Assembly: GCF_009617595.1 (NCBI RefSeq)
Contig: NZ_WIXK01000007.1
Coordinates: 1-64,000 of the forward strand
From: Tritonibacter aquimaris
GTDB taxonomy: Bacteria; Pseudomonadota; Alphaproteobacteria; Rhodobacterales; Rhodobacteraceae
Length of the DNA stretch: 64,000 nucleotides
Direction: 5' to 3'
The notes below the pieces were generated by a model, which was given only the letters and a program-made list of their open reading frames with translations, ran no database searches and had not been told where the DNA came from. This document shows, in pieces, positions 8,530-16,625 of the stretch (positions are counted from its first letter, which is position 1; every line of letters begins with the position of its first letter). The position numbers and the translations under genes were made by a program.

Positions 8530-8763
8530 TTATTGGATCAGATGATCAGCGTGGTACATGTTTTCTGCCAATGCACGGCTTTTATCCATCTCAGCTTCGA
8601 GGTGATGCCAGACTGCATAAATCGCTCCAGTTGTGATGGCTCCGACCACTGGATAGATGACCAGGAGGCTCCAAAGCGGAGCGGCGAGGAACAAAACACA
8701 AGACGTCGAAAGCAGGCCGCCAGTGAGGGCTCCGATAAGTGCGCTGATCCAAACCTTGTCCAT
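8530..8763 (-). CDS. Small membrane protein of unknown function
   Basis: 77 aa, with AGGAG 7 nt before the ATG. Two transmembrane helices at about 5-28 and 32-53 are followed by a polar tail (HHLEAEMDKSRALAENMYH). It resembles the product at 8123-8365 in layout and in the FLAAPLWSLL turn. Function is unknown. The two genes are on the same strand, 164 bp apart. Confidence 0.6.
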   Translation of the reverse strand: MDKVWISALIGALTGGLLSTSCVLFLAAPLWSLLVIYPVVGAITTGAIYAVWHHLEAEMDKSRALAENMYHADHLIQ

Positions 8764-8905
8764 TGTTCATCTCCTGAGTGTTTGTGCAGCCAGTATGAGA
8801 CAATTTTAATGGAAGTTGTGTCCCGCTTTGGTATTTCGCCAAACGCGAAAGGTTAAGGTCTGGAGGGAACCCTATCCCAAAGGATAGGTTTGGCGGGCCA
8901 AACAC

Positions 8906-8943
8906 AAAAAAACCGCGCCTGACAATGCAGACGCGGTTTTGTT
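8906..8943 (-). terminator. trpA: Rho-independent terminator after trpA
   Basis: On the minus strand AAAACCGCG is followed, after a 17-nt loop region, by CGCGGTTTTTTT, giving a 9-bp stem with a T-run. It lies 18 bp after the trpA stop. A second small hairpin, CCTATCC/GGATAGG, lies at 8871-8888. Confidence 0.8.
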
Positions 8944-8960
8944 TGAATACTCAGTTTGGA

Positions 8961-9752
8961 TTAGCCGCGGTGGGCACCTGCGGCGAGATCCGCCACGAAT
9001 TCAAGCACGTCTTTGACGGGTTTTCCGTCGGCGATCTGGCTCACAATCGCGCTGCCGACCACGGCACCATCTGCGATTTTGGCGATGGATTCGGCGTTTT
9101 CAGGTGTTTTGATGCCAAAGCCAACAATCACCGGCAAGTTAACCGCCGCTTTGATGCGGGTCACTTCAGGAGCGACATCGCTCGCCTGGGCTTCTGCTGC
9201 GCCAGTGATACCGGTGATCGACACGTAATAGACAAAGCCCGAGGTGTTTTGCATCACGCGCGGCAAGCGGGCGTCGTCGGTTGTGGGGGTTGCGAGGCGA
9301 ATAAAGTTCAGACCCGCAGCCTGTGCCGGGATGCAGAGTTCATCGTCTTCTTCCGGTGGCAGGTCCACTACGATCAGGCCATCGATGCCAGCGTCTTTGG
9401 CATCTTTGAGAAAGGTGTCGACGCCGCGGTTGTAGATCGGGTTGTAGTAACCCATCAAAACGATTGGGGTTGTGTTGTCGTCTTTGCGGAATTCACGCGC
9501 CAGCTCGAGCGTGCGTTCAAGCGTCATGCCCGCTCCAAGCGCGCGCTGCCCAGCAAGCTGAATGGTCGCGCCATCTGCCATAGGATCGGTGAAGGGCAGG
9601 CCAAGCTCGATAATGTCAACGCCAGCGGCGGGCAGGCCTTTGACAATTTCAAGAGATGTATCGAAATCGGGATCGCCTGCCATCACATAGGTGACAAATG
9701 CTTTTTTGCCCTCTGCTTTCAGGGCGGCGAATTTGGCGTCGATACGGGTCAT
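8961..9752 (-). CDS. trpA: Tryptophan synthase alpha subunit
   Basis: 263 aa. It cleaves indole-3-glycerol phosphate to indole and glyceraldehyde 3-phosphate and passes indole to TrpB. The catalytic acids fall at the classic positions: E49 ([10 protein letters not shown]) and D60 (TDPMADG). The phosphate-binding GFGIKTPE and GSAIV loops are present. trpA stands alone here, about 53 kb from trpF and trpB at the right end of the window, so the alpha and beta subunits are expressed from separate units. A strong terminator follows directly. Confidence 0.97.
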   Translation of the reverse strand: MTRIDAKFAALKAEGKKAFVTYVMAGDPDFDTSLEIVKGLPAAGVDIIELGLPFTDPMADGATIQLAGQRALGAGMTLERTLELAREFRKDDNTTPIVLMGYYNPIYNRGVDTFLKDAKDAGIDGLIVVDLPPEEDDELCIPAQAAGLNFIRLATPTTDDARLPRVMQNTSGFVYYVSITGITGAAEAQASDVAPEVTRIKAAVNLPVIVGFGIKTPENAESIAKIADGAVVGSAIVSQIADGKPVKDVLEFVADLAAGAHRG

Positions 9753-9843
9753 GGGCGGGCCTTTGTTCCTTGTTCTGCACTGATGTGCCGAATGTTGGCC
9801 AAGAAATCAATCCCGACCGCCCATGTGATGTGTCTACTGTAAA

Positions 9844-10332
9844 CTACAGCGGCTTGTGCCAGCGCAGCATAAAGCTGTTTACGCCAGGGTTGCGTTCGGC
9901 GGTCGACGCATTGGACTTATGCGAAATAGACACGGAAACAGCGGAACCATTTCTGAGCTCGCGCCCAACGCCCAGAAGGCTGCGGATTTCGAAGGTGGAG
10001 CCCAGATCATTGCCTTCTTCATTGTCGAAATAGGCGCCAGGCATCACACTGGTTTCTACAAACCAACGGTTTTGCAGCTGAAATTTCCCCACGAGGCCAG
10101 CACCAATAAAGGCGTCACCGGTTTCCTGAATGGAAGCGACACCACCCCAGCCAGCAGAAAAATTGCCACGTTCCAAGAAGGCTTTGCCGTGGAGTTCGAC
10201 GGCCGCAATGAAACCGTCCTCGGATCCGGTTTCGGAAAAGTCAGAATACCCTGCACCAAAGACCAGGGATTGTGCTTGGGCTGAGCCCGCAATTGCGGCG
10301 GCGAAAACAGCACCCATCAACAGAGATTTCAT
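9844..10332 (-). CDS. PagL-like lipid A 3-O-deacylase (acyloxyacyl hydrolase family)
   Basis: 162 aa with a signal peptide (MKSLLMGAVFAAAIAGSAQA, cleavage near 20). The rest alternates like a small outer-membrane beta-barrel and ends in RWHKPL. The C-terminal HKSNAS...RNPG motif (H138, S140, N148-G150) matches the catalytic His-x-Ser and NPG region of the PagL family, which removes the 3-O acyl chain from lipid A. The spacing to the acid residue differs from Pseudomonas PagL, so the activity is likely but not certain. It is divergent from ychF. Confidence 0.65.
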   Translation of the reverse strand: MKSLLMGAVFAAAIAGSAQAQSLVFGAGYSDFSETGSEDGFIAAVELHGKAFLERGNFSAGWGGVASIQETGDAFIGAGLVGKFQLQNRWFVETSVMPGAYFDNEEGNDLGSTFEIRSLLGVGRELRNGSAVSVSISHKSNASTAERNPGVNSFMLRWHKPL

Positions 10333-10525
10333 ATACGCCCTCGTGGAGTTTTTATTGAGTGGCCAGCATATAATTGGATTCGCCTTAATAAAAAGGGGGG
10401 ATAACGATCAGGTGAAGAATCTAACCAAATCGCGTCTTTCTGGCCCCATTTCCACCTTTCACACGCTTGCGTATGGGGGCAATGCTGCCTAGAAGCCCTA
10501 TCCAAGTGGCATTCAGGAGGCCGAT

Positions 10526-11623
10526 ATGGGCTTTAAAATGGGAATCGTTGGTCTGCCGAATGTGGGCAAGTCAACACTGTTCAACGCATTGACCAAAACC
10601 GCCTCGGCGCAGGCGGCAAATTTTCCGTTTTGCACCATCGAGCCCAATGTGGGTGATGTGGCGGTGCCGGACCTTCGGCTTGATAAGCTGGCTGCGATTG
10701 CAGGCTCGGCTCAGATCATTCCAACCCGCATGACCTTTGTTGATATCGCGGGTCTGGTCAAAGGCGCATCCAAAGGCGAAGGCCTTGGCAACCAGTTTCT
10801 GGCCAACATTCGCGAAGTAGACGCAATTGCCCATGTGCTGCGCTGCTTTGAAGATGATGACGTGACCCATGTGGAAGATCGGGTAGACCCGGTTGCCGAT
10901 GCGGACACGATCGAGACCGAGCTGATGCTCGCGGATCTGGAAAGCATCGAAAAGCGCCGTGCCAATCTGGTGCGCAAGCTTAAAGGCAACGACAAAGAAG
11001 CCCTGCAACAGGATCGTCTGCTGGCAGAAGCGCAGGCGATGCTGGAAGATGGCAAACCTGCACGTCTGGTGGAAGTTGACGCCGATGATGTGAAGGCGTG
11101 GAAAACCCTGCAGCTGCTGACCACAAAGCCCGTTCTGTATGTCTGCAACGTGGGCGAGAGCGAAAGCGTGGAAGGCAATGACCATTCCGCACGTGTTGCA
11201 GAGATGGCAGCAAGCCAGGGCAACTCGCATGTGATTATCTCTGCTCAGATCGAGGAAGAGATCAGTCAACTGGAAGCCGATGAAGCCACCATGTTCCTGG
11301 AAGAAATGGGACTGGCTGAAGCGGGTCTCGATCGACTGATCCGCGCGGGCTATGAGCTGTTGAAACTGGAAACCTATTTCACCGTTGGCCCTAAAGAAGC
11401 GCGCGCCTGGACCATCAAGACCGGCACCGCTGCACCGCAGGCCGCTGGCGTGATCCACGGCGATTTTGAAAAAGGTTTCATCCGGGCTGAGACCATTGCC
11501 TATGATGATTATATCTCTGGCAATGGTGAAGCAGGGGCCAAGGACGCGGGCAAAATGCGCGCAGAAGGCAAAAGCTACATCGTTCAGGATGGCGATGTGA
11601 TGCACTTCCTGTTTAACACCTGA
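10526..11623 (+). CDS. ychF: Ribosome-binding ATPase YchF (Obg family)
   Basis: 365 aa, full length. The P-loop GLPNVGKST is at residues 9-17 and switch II is DIAGLVKGAS. The nucleotide-specificity loop is CNVGES (NxxE instead of NKxD), the hallmark of ATP preference in YchF. A coiled-coil arm follows, then the C-terminal TGS domain ending FLFNT. YchF/OLA1 binds ribosomes and affects translation under stress. AGGAGG 5 nt before the ATG supports the start. A terminator follows at 11646. Confidence 0.97.
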   Translation: MGFKMGIVGLPNVGKSTLFNALTKTASAQAANFPFCTIEPNVGDVAVPDLRLDKLAAIAGSAQIIPTRMTFVDIAGLVKGASKGEGLGNQFLANIREVDAIAHVLRCFEDDDVTHVEDRVDPVADADTIETELMLADLESIEKRRANLVRKLKGNDKEALQQDRLLAEAQAMLEDGKPARLVEVDADDVKAWKTLQLLTTKPVLYVCNVGESESVEGNDHSARVAEMAASQGNSHVIISAQIEEEISQLEADEATMFLEEMGLAEAGLDRLIRAGYELLKLETYFTVGPKEARAWTIKTGTAAPQAAGVIHGDFEKGFIRAETIAYDDYISGNGEAGAKDAGKMRAEGKSYIVQDGDVMHFLFNT

Positions 11624-11645
11624 TCGCGATCAGATGTTTTCTTGC

Positions 11646-11677
11646 AAAAGCGCTCCATTTGGGGCGCTTTTGTTGTT
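11646..11677 (+). terminator. ychF: Rho-independent terminator after ychF
   Basis: AAAAGCGC and GGCGCTTTT form the stem around TCCATTTGG, followed by a T-rich run (TTGTTGTTTTT). It lies 23 bp after the ychF stop. Confidence 0.8.
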
Positions 11678-11748
11678 TTTGGATCTCAGGTTGAAGTGGT
11701 TGCAAAATTGCGTGAGACTGCCGCAATCAAACAAGAGCGAGCACCCCA

Positions 11749-12681
11749 ATGAGCGATGTGACCAAGCTGATTATCGACACGGACCCGGGCATTGATGATG
11801 CGATGGCGATCTTTTACGCGGCTGCTGCCGCTGACATTGAATTGCTGGGGCTGACAACGATTTTTGGCAATGTGACAACCGAGATCGCGACCCGGAACGC
11901 CTTGCGCCTGCTGGAGGCTGCGGATCTTGCTGAGGTGCCTGTGGCTGCCGGGGCCAAAGCGCCGCTCAAACTGCCACCATTTCCGCCATCGTCTGAAGTG
12001 CATGGTGATGAGGGGTTTGGTGATATTCCTGCGGCCACACCAGCTGGGAAGGCAGTGGATGAGGACGCCGCGGATTTCCTTATTCGCATGGCGCGCGAGC
12101 ACAAAGGCGAACTGGTCGTCTGCCCGATCGGGCCGCTGACAAATATCGCGGTGGCGATGGAGCGGGATGCGGAGTTTGTGCACAACGTCAAATCCATCGT
12201 GATCATGGGGGGATCGCTGGAAGAGGGCGGCAATATTACCAAATTTGCCGAGGCCAATATCTATCACGATCCGCATGCGGCGGATGTGGTGATGACCGCA
12301 GGTGAAAAGGTCACGCTGGTGGGGCTGGATGTGACCCATCGTATTCTTTGCACGCCAGAAGACTTTACTCAGATTGCGGCCAATTCTCCTGAACTTGGGG
12401 GCATGTTGCAGGACATGTCACATTTCTATTTGGCGTTCTATCTGAAGGTTGCCGGGCTTGAGGGCTGTTCATTGCATGACCCGGCTGCGGTGATTGCCTG
12501 TACCCATCCCGAGCATTTCGAAACCCGCAGCCTTGCGATGAAAGTGATCTGCGAGGGCGAAGAAATTGGGGCCACCGTTGCGGCGCCTGACAGCGGGCGC
12601 AAACCCGTGAATGTCTGCATGAAAGTGGCAGCAGATACTGTGAAAGCGCTGTTTTTGAAACGTCTGGCGCTGTTGCCCTAG
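11749..12681 (+). CDS. Inosine-uridine preferring nucleoside hydrolase
   Basis: 310 aa of the IunH/RihA family, which hydrolyse ribonucleosides to base and ribose for salvage. The Ca-binding DTDPGIDDA motif is at residues 10-18, and CPIGPLTNIA and IVIMGGSLEEGGN follow in the family order. LHDPAAVIA near 240 supplies the last Ca-binding Asp. The protein is cytoplasmic, with no signal peptide. Substrate range cannot be read from sequence. It is monocistronic, with the HDAC-family gene converging from the other side. Confidence 0.92.
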   Translation: MSDVTKLIIDTDPGIDDAMAIFYAAAAADIELLGLTTIFGNVTTEIATRNALRLLEAADLAEVPVAAGAKAPLKLPPFPPSSEVHGDEGFGDIPAATPAGKAVDEDAADFLIRMAREHKGELVVCPIGPLTNIAVAMERDAEFVHNVKSIVIMGGSLEEGGNITKFAEANIYHDPHAADVVMTAGEKVTLVGLDVTHRILCTPEDFTQIAANSPELGGMLQDMSHFYLAFYLKVAGLEGCSLHDPAAVIACTHPEHFETRSLAMKVICEGEEIGATVAAPDSGRKPVNVCMKVAADTVKALFLKRLALLP

Positions 12682-12752
12682 CACCAATTGCACAATCGTT
12701 TCAGAAACCTGTGGTGGGGCAGGGGCGCAGGAAGAGTTGCGCCCCGCAATCG

Positions 12753-13775
12753 TCAACGGCCGAGGTAGCCTTCAAAGAAGGCAACAAGCGAGGTCGTCAG
12801 ATCTTCTGACAGATAGCCGCCTTCCTGAATCAAGACCGTTGGATAGCCTGCAGCGGCAATCATTGCTCCGGCCTTACGAAAACCCTCCCAGCTGATCTGC
12901 ATACCTTCAAGTGGGTCGTTTTCATGGGCATCCAAGCCAAGCGATACCATCAGTGCGCCGGGTTCAAATTCTTTGATGCGCTCTAGGCCTTGTGCGATCG
13001 TCTCAAGCCAGCGGGCGTCTGTTGTGCTGCGTGGCAGGGGGAAGTTTTGGTTGAAACCGGAGCCTGCGCCGCGCCCAAGTTCATCGGCATATCCGGTGTA
13101 AAACGGATAGTAGTTATCGGTTTCAGCATGCACCGACACAGTGAGCACATCCGGGCGTTCATAAAAGATCGATTGGGTGCCGTTGCCGTGGTGTACATCG
13201 ATATCTAGGGTGGCGACGCGGGCGTGTGTATTGCGCAGCTGTTCCACAGCGATGGCGGCAATATTCATCAGGCAGTGGCCTGCGGCAGCATCCGCGTTGC
13301 TGTGGTGTCCCGGTGGCCGCGTCAGCGCATAGGCCGCTTTGTCACCTTCAAGCACTGCATTGGCGGCGGCCACGGCGCAATCGGCGGCACGGCGGGTGGC
13401 CTGCCAGGAGTGTTCACCGATGGGCGCAGAAACATCCCCGAAATGCCAACCTGCGCGGGCGATGATGCTTTGTGGGTAACGCGCCTCTGTCTTTTGTGGG
13501 CACAGGTTTGGGATCACCTCAATGCTGGCGTTTGGCAGTTTTTGCCATTCCTCCCAGGCGGTTTCCAGAAACGCGAGAAATTCTTTGGTATGCACTTTCT
13601 CCAAAGCGCTGCGTGGGGCCTCAGGTGGGGAGCTCACGGGTAGACCGAGCTGTTTGATCCCGTTCAGCAGGCGTTGCGCGCGTTCGGGGAGCTCGGCGTT
13701 GCTGGCGGGACGACCGTGGGTGAGGCGAAAGCCGGGGCTATGTGCTTCGGTTTCAGGGGCGTAAAAGACCTTCAT
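12753..13775 (-). CDS. Histone deacetylase/acetylpolyamine amidohydrolase family protein
   Basis: About 340 aa. The zinc-site motifs are intact: RPPGHHS (tandem His near 157-158), DIDVHHGNGTQ (Asp 193 and His 195) and GLDAHENDP (Asp 282). Bacterial members mostly deacetylate acetylpolyamines or small amides. The long insertion PNLCPQKTEARYPQS and the overall length resemble the acetylpolyamine amidohydrolase branch. I start at the ATG at 13775; a GTG codon lies directly before it, and GGAG lies about 11 nt upstream. Confidence 0.88.
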   Translation of the reverse strand: MKVFYAPETEAHSPGFRLTHGRPASNAELPERAQRLLNGIKQLGLPVSSPPEAPRSALEKVHTKEFLAFLETAWEEWQKLPNASIEVIPNLCPQKTEARYPQSIIARAGWHFGDVSAPIGEHSWQATRRAADCAVAAANAVLEGDKAAYALTRPPGHHSNADAAAGHCLMNIAAIAVEQLRNTHARVATLDIDVHHGNGTQSIFYERPDVLTVSVHAETDNYYPFYTGYADELGRGAGSGFNQNFPLPRSTTDARWLETIAQGLERIKEFEPGALMVSLGLDAHENDPLEGMQISWEGFRKAGAMIAAAGYPTVLIQEGGYLSEDLTTSLVAFFEGYLGR

Positions 13776-13905
13776 CACCAGAACTCCGTTGTTTGAAAAT
13801 GCGTGTAGGCGGATTTGATCAGATCCTCAAACCCTGGGCCTGTGCATAAAAAATGTCCAGACCGGGTGGTGCTGGACGTTGCCGCGCAGCGGCCGTGTCT
13901 TGGGC

Positions 13906-13928
13906 TCCAAGGCGGTGACCGCCTTGGA
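13906..13928 (-). terminator. Hairpin after the alanine symporter gene
   Basis: TCCAAGGCGG and CCGCCTTGGA form a perfect 10-bp stem with a TGA loop, 19 bp after the symporter stop. No U-run follows on the minus strand, so it may act with Rho or protect the mRNA 3' end. Confidence 0.5.
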
Positions 13929-13946
13929 ACATTGTTTTACACGCGC

Positions 13947-15503
13947 TTAGTTGCGGGCGAATTTCTTGATGGTGCCATCTTTCAGGCGGGCGCTGTAGGA
14001 GGCGAGCTCCTGGCGCACAAAGCCCATCAGGAAGTAGAGGGCGAAGATGTTGACCACTGCCATGGCAAAGATCGCCGCATCCGAGAAGTCGATGACCGGG
14101 CCGAGGCTTGCGGATGCACCGATGACCACGAAGACGCAGAAGATCAGTTTGAACACGAGCTCGGTGGTTTTGCCTTCGCCAAACAGGTAGGTCCATGCTT
14201 TCAGGCCGTAGTAGGACCAGGAAATCATGGTGGAGAACGCAAATAGAACAACCGCGATCGCCAGGATGTAGGGGAACCAGCTGATGCTGGAACCAAAGGC
14301 GGCGGAGGTCAGAGCCACACCAGAGTTGCCATCAACAGTTGCAATGGCAGAGCCTGCTTCGTTCATCACATAGAAGCCGGTTTCCGCGTCAGTGATCAGC
14401 TGTTGCGAGATGATGATAACCAGCGCGGTCATGGTGCAGATCACAACGGTGTCGATCAGCGGCTCCAGCAGGGAGACAAAGCCTTCGGTGATCGGCTCGG
14501 AGGTTTTTACCGCAGAGTGCGCAATCGCCGCAGAACCAACGCCCGCTTCGTTCGAGAAGGCCGCGCGTTTGAAACCCTGGATCAGCGCACCAACCACACC
14601 GCCAGCAACGCCCAGGCTGGTGAAGGCACCGGCAAAGATCTGGCCAAAGGCCCAGCCGATCATGTCTGCATTTGCAAGCAGGATTACGATCGCCGCACCC
14701 ACATACATCACGGCCATGAAAGGCACGACTTTTTCAGTCACCTTGGCGATGGATTTGATGCCGCCAACAATCACCATGAAGACGATTGCAGCAAAGGCGA
14801 TGCCGGTGATCCAGCCGGGGTAGTCACCAACGATGCCAGTAATCTGCGCATGGGCCTGATTGGCCTGGAACATATTGCCGCCACCAAGAGAGCCAAGGAT
14901 ACAGAAGATCGAAAACAGCACCGCCAGGATCTTACCACCGGGCAGGCCACGTTCCTTGAAGCCTTTGGAAATGTAATACATCGGGCCACCGGAGACGGTG
15001 CCATCTTCGTACTCATTGCGGAATTTCACACCCAGGGTACATTCGGTGAACTTGGAGGCCATGCCAAGAAGGCCAGCAAGGATCATCCAGAAGGTTGCAC
15101 CCGGACCACCGATACCAATGGCAACCGCAACACCGGCGATGTTACCAAGGCCAACAGTGCCCGACAGCGCGGTGGCCAGAGCCTGGAAGTGGCTGACTTC
15201 GCCTGCGTCATTGGGATTGGAGTAGTCACCTTTGACCAGCTGGATCGCGTGACGGAAGTAACGCAGCTGAACAAAGCCGAAATACAGGGTGAAAACGGTG
15301 GCGGCAATCACCAGCCACATTACGATCCAGGGAAAGCTGGTTCCCGGGATTGGAGCAAAGATAGTTGCAACAAAAGGTCCGGTTGCTTTGGCGAATGCCG
15401 CGTTGACCTTTTCGTCGATCCCCATTGTCTCTTGTGCGAGGGCCGGCGCTGCCACAAACAGGGCAGTCGCGGCCGTAGCCACAGACATCTGAATTTTTTT
15501 CAT
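13947..15503 (-). CDS. Sodium:alanine symporter (AGCS family)
   Basis: 518 aa, about 11 transmembrane helices. The AGCS signature is visible: ALSGTVGLGNIAGVAVAIGIGGPG near 115 and the conserved FKRAAFSNEAGVGSAAIAHSA motif near 320. It imports small neutral amino acids such as alanine or glycine with sodium. The N-terminus MKKIQMSVATAATALFVAAPALAQ looks like a cleavable signal peptide, which is seen in other marine members. It starts 11 bp after uspA on the same strand. The Lrp/AsnC gene diverges upstream. Confidence 0.93.
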   Translation of the reverse strand: MKKIQMSVATAATALFVAAPALAQETMGIDEKVNAAFAKATGPFVATIFAPIPGTSFPWIVMWLVIAATVFTLYFGFVQLRYFRHAIQLVKGDYSNPNDAGEVSHFQALATALSGTVGLGNIAGVAVAIGIGGPGATFWMILAGLLGMASKFTECTLGVKFRNEYEDGTVSGGPMYYISKGFKERGLPGGKILAVLFSIFCILGSLGGGNMFQANQAHAQITGIVGDYPGWITGIAFAAIVFMVIVGGIKSIAKVTEKVVPFMAVMYVGAAIVILLANADMIGWAFGQIFAGAFTSLGVAGGVVGALIQGFKRAAFSNEAGVGSAAIAHSAVKTSEPITEGFVSLLEPLIDTVVICTMTALVIIISQQLITDAETGFYVMNEAGSAIATVDGNSGVALTSAAFGSSISWFPYILAIAVVLFAFSTMISWSYYGLKAWTYLFGEGKTTELVFKLIFCVFVVIGASASLGPVIDFSDAAIFAMAVVNIFALYFLMGFVRQELASYSARLKDGTIKKFARN

Positions 15504-15514
15504 TGTTTTTGTCC

Positions 15515-15952
15515 TTATCCGACGACCGTGACCGGTACGTCCGCGTGCATCACCAGGTTCTGGGTGGAGCTGCCAAAGATGCGTTTTGCAAAACCACCTT
15601 CAGACGCGCGGCCGACGATGATCTGTGAGGCTTTGTTTTCCACAGTAATGGCGTTCAGTGTTTCGGCCACATCCCCGTGACGCACAATCCCCTGTGCCTT
15701 GAACCCGGCGTCTGTGAGCGCGGTTACAGCTGGGTCGATCACCCGCGATGTGGCTGTTGCCAGCTCTTCTTCGCGGCGCTTGTGGCGTGTTGCGTTTTCT
15801 TCAGGTGTTTGGAACGAAAACGGCGACCATTCGATCACATAAGAAACAATCAGTTCGCAATCATCGACGCGTCCTGCAAGTTCCTTAGCAAAGGTCAACG
15901 CCCGTTCCCCCGTGTCAGCCCCATCCAGGCCAACCACCAGTTTAACAGTCAT
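15515..15952 (-). CDS. Universal stress protein (UspA family)
   Basis: 145 aa, single Usp domain. The N-terminal VVGLDGADTGERAL and the C-terminal VGRASEGGFAKRIFGSSTQ show the G-2x-G-9x-G-S/T nucleotide-binding signature of ATP-binding Usp proteins. It is first in a two-gene unit with the alanine symporter. Usp domains are often linked to transporters and may adjust uptake to energy state; here that is inference from the gene pair. Confidence 0.92.
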   Translation of the reverse strand: MTVKLVVGLDGADTGERALTFAKELAGRVDDCELIVSYVIEWSPFSFQTPEENATRHKRREEELATATSRVIDPAVTALTDAGFKAQGIVRHGDVAETLNAITVENKASQIIVGRASEGGFAKRIFGSSTQNLVMHADVPVTVVG

Positions 15953-16053
15953 ATACTTCCCTCCTTAGTCAGGTTGAATTGAGGAGAGGTCCCCTCGGAT
16001 GGCCAATAGATGTTTTGAATTTGTTGATTTGGCCCCCTTGAGTATTGTCAGTG

Positions 16054-16089
16054 ATTTTTGCTAGGAAATGGCGTTAAATTGGCAAAAAT
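16054..16089. promoter_or_regulatory. Inverted repeat between uspA and the Lrp/AsnC gene
   Basis: ATTTTTGC (16054-16061) and GCAAAAAT (16082-16089) are perfect complements about two helical turns apart, in the AT-rich divergent intergenic space. Lrp/AsnC proteins bind such AT-rich dyads, so this is a candidate operator for the adjacent regulator. Confidence 0.45.
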
Positions 16090-16137
16090 ATCATGAGTAT
16101 TTCATGTTTTGTCATCAAAATTTAGGAATTCTTTCTG

Positions 16138-16608
16138 ATGAGCAGAGAGTTGGACAGAATCGATCTCAAAATTCTTGAGGAGCTGGAAAGCAACGGACGC
16201 CTGCCAATGGTGGAGCTTGCAGCGCGGGTGAACCTATCAAACACCCCGTGCTCTGAACGGGTGAAACGGCTTGAACGCAAAGGTTATATCCGGGGCTATA
16301 AGGCGGTATTGGATCTGTCCCAGCTTGAGGCGGGGCATGTAACCGTGGTGCAGGTTTCGCTTGAAGCCACAGCCGAGAATTACCTGGACCGTTTCAACCG
16401 CGCTGTGGCGCGGGTGGATGAGATCGAGACATGCCTGCTGATTGCGGGCTCGTTTGACTATCTATTGGTGGTGCGCACCCGCGACATGGCGCATTTCCGC
16501 ATGGTTTTGGGCGAAAAGATCAACAATCTTCCCGGCATTCGCCAGACCAATTCCTTTGCGGTGATGGAAACCGTCAAGGAAGACTATAATTTCAAAAGCC
16601 CACATTGA
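16138..16608 (+). CDS. Lrp/AsnC-family transcriptional regulator
   Basis: 156 aa. An N-terminal winged helix (LDRIDLKILEELESNGR, then SNTPCSERVKRLERKGYIRGY) is joined to the RAM ligand-binding domain at about 65-150. The family forms dimers to octamers that sense amino acids. It is divergent from uspA-symporter with 185 bp between them, which suggests that it controls alanine uptake. The PCSERVKRLE recognition helix and the length fit the Lrp-like branch. AGGAA lies before the ATG. Confidence 0.92.
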   Translation: MSRELDRIDLKILEELESNGRLPMVELAARVNLSNTPCSERVKRLERKGYIRGYKAVLDLSQLEAGHVTVVQVSLEATAENYLDRFNRAVARVDEIETCLLIAGSFDYLLVVRTRDMAHFRMVLGEKINNLPGIRQTNSFAVMETVKEDYNFKSPH

Positions 16609-16625
16609 GCCTGCGGGTCGGCGCA

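Noticed and set aside
14403-15680. 425-codon open frame opposite the alanine symporter
   Set aside because: Shadow of a certain membrane protein gene; low-complexity polar product.
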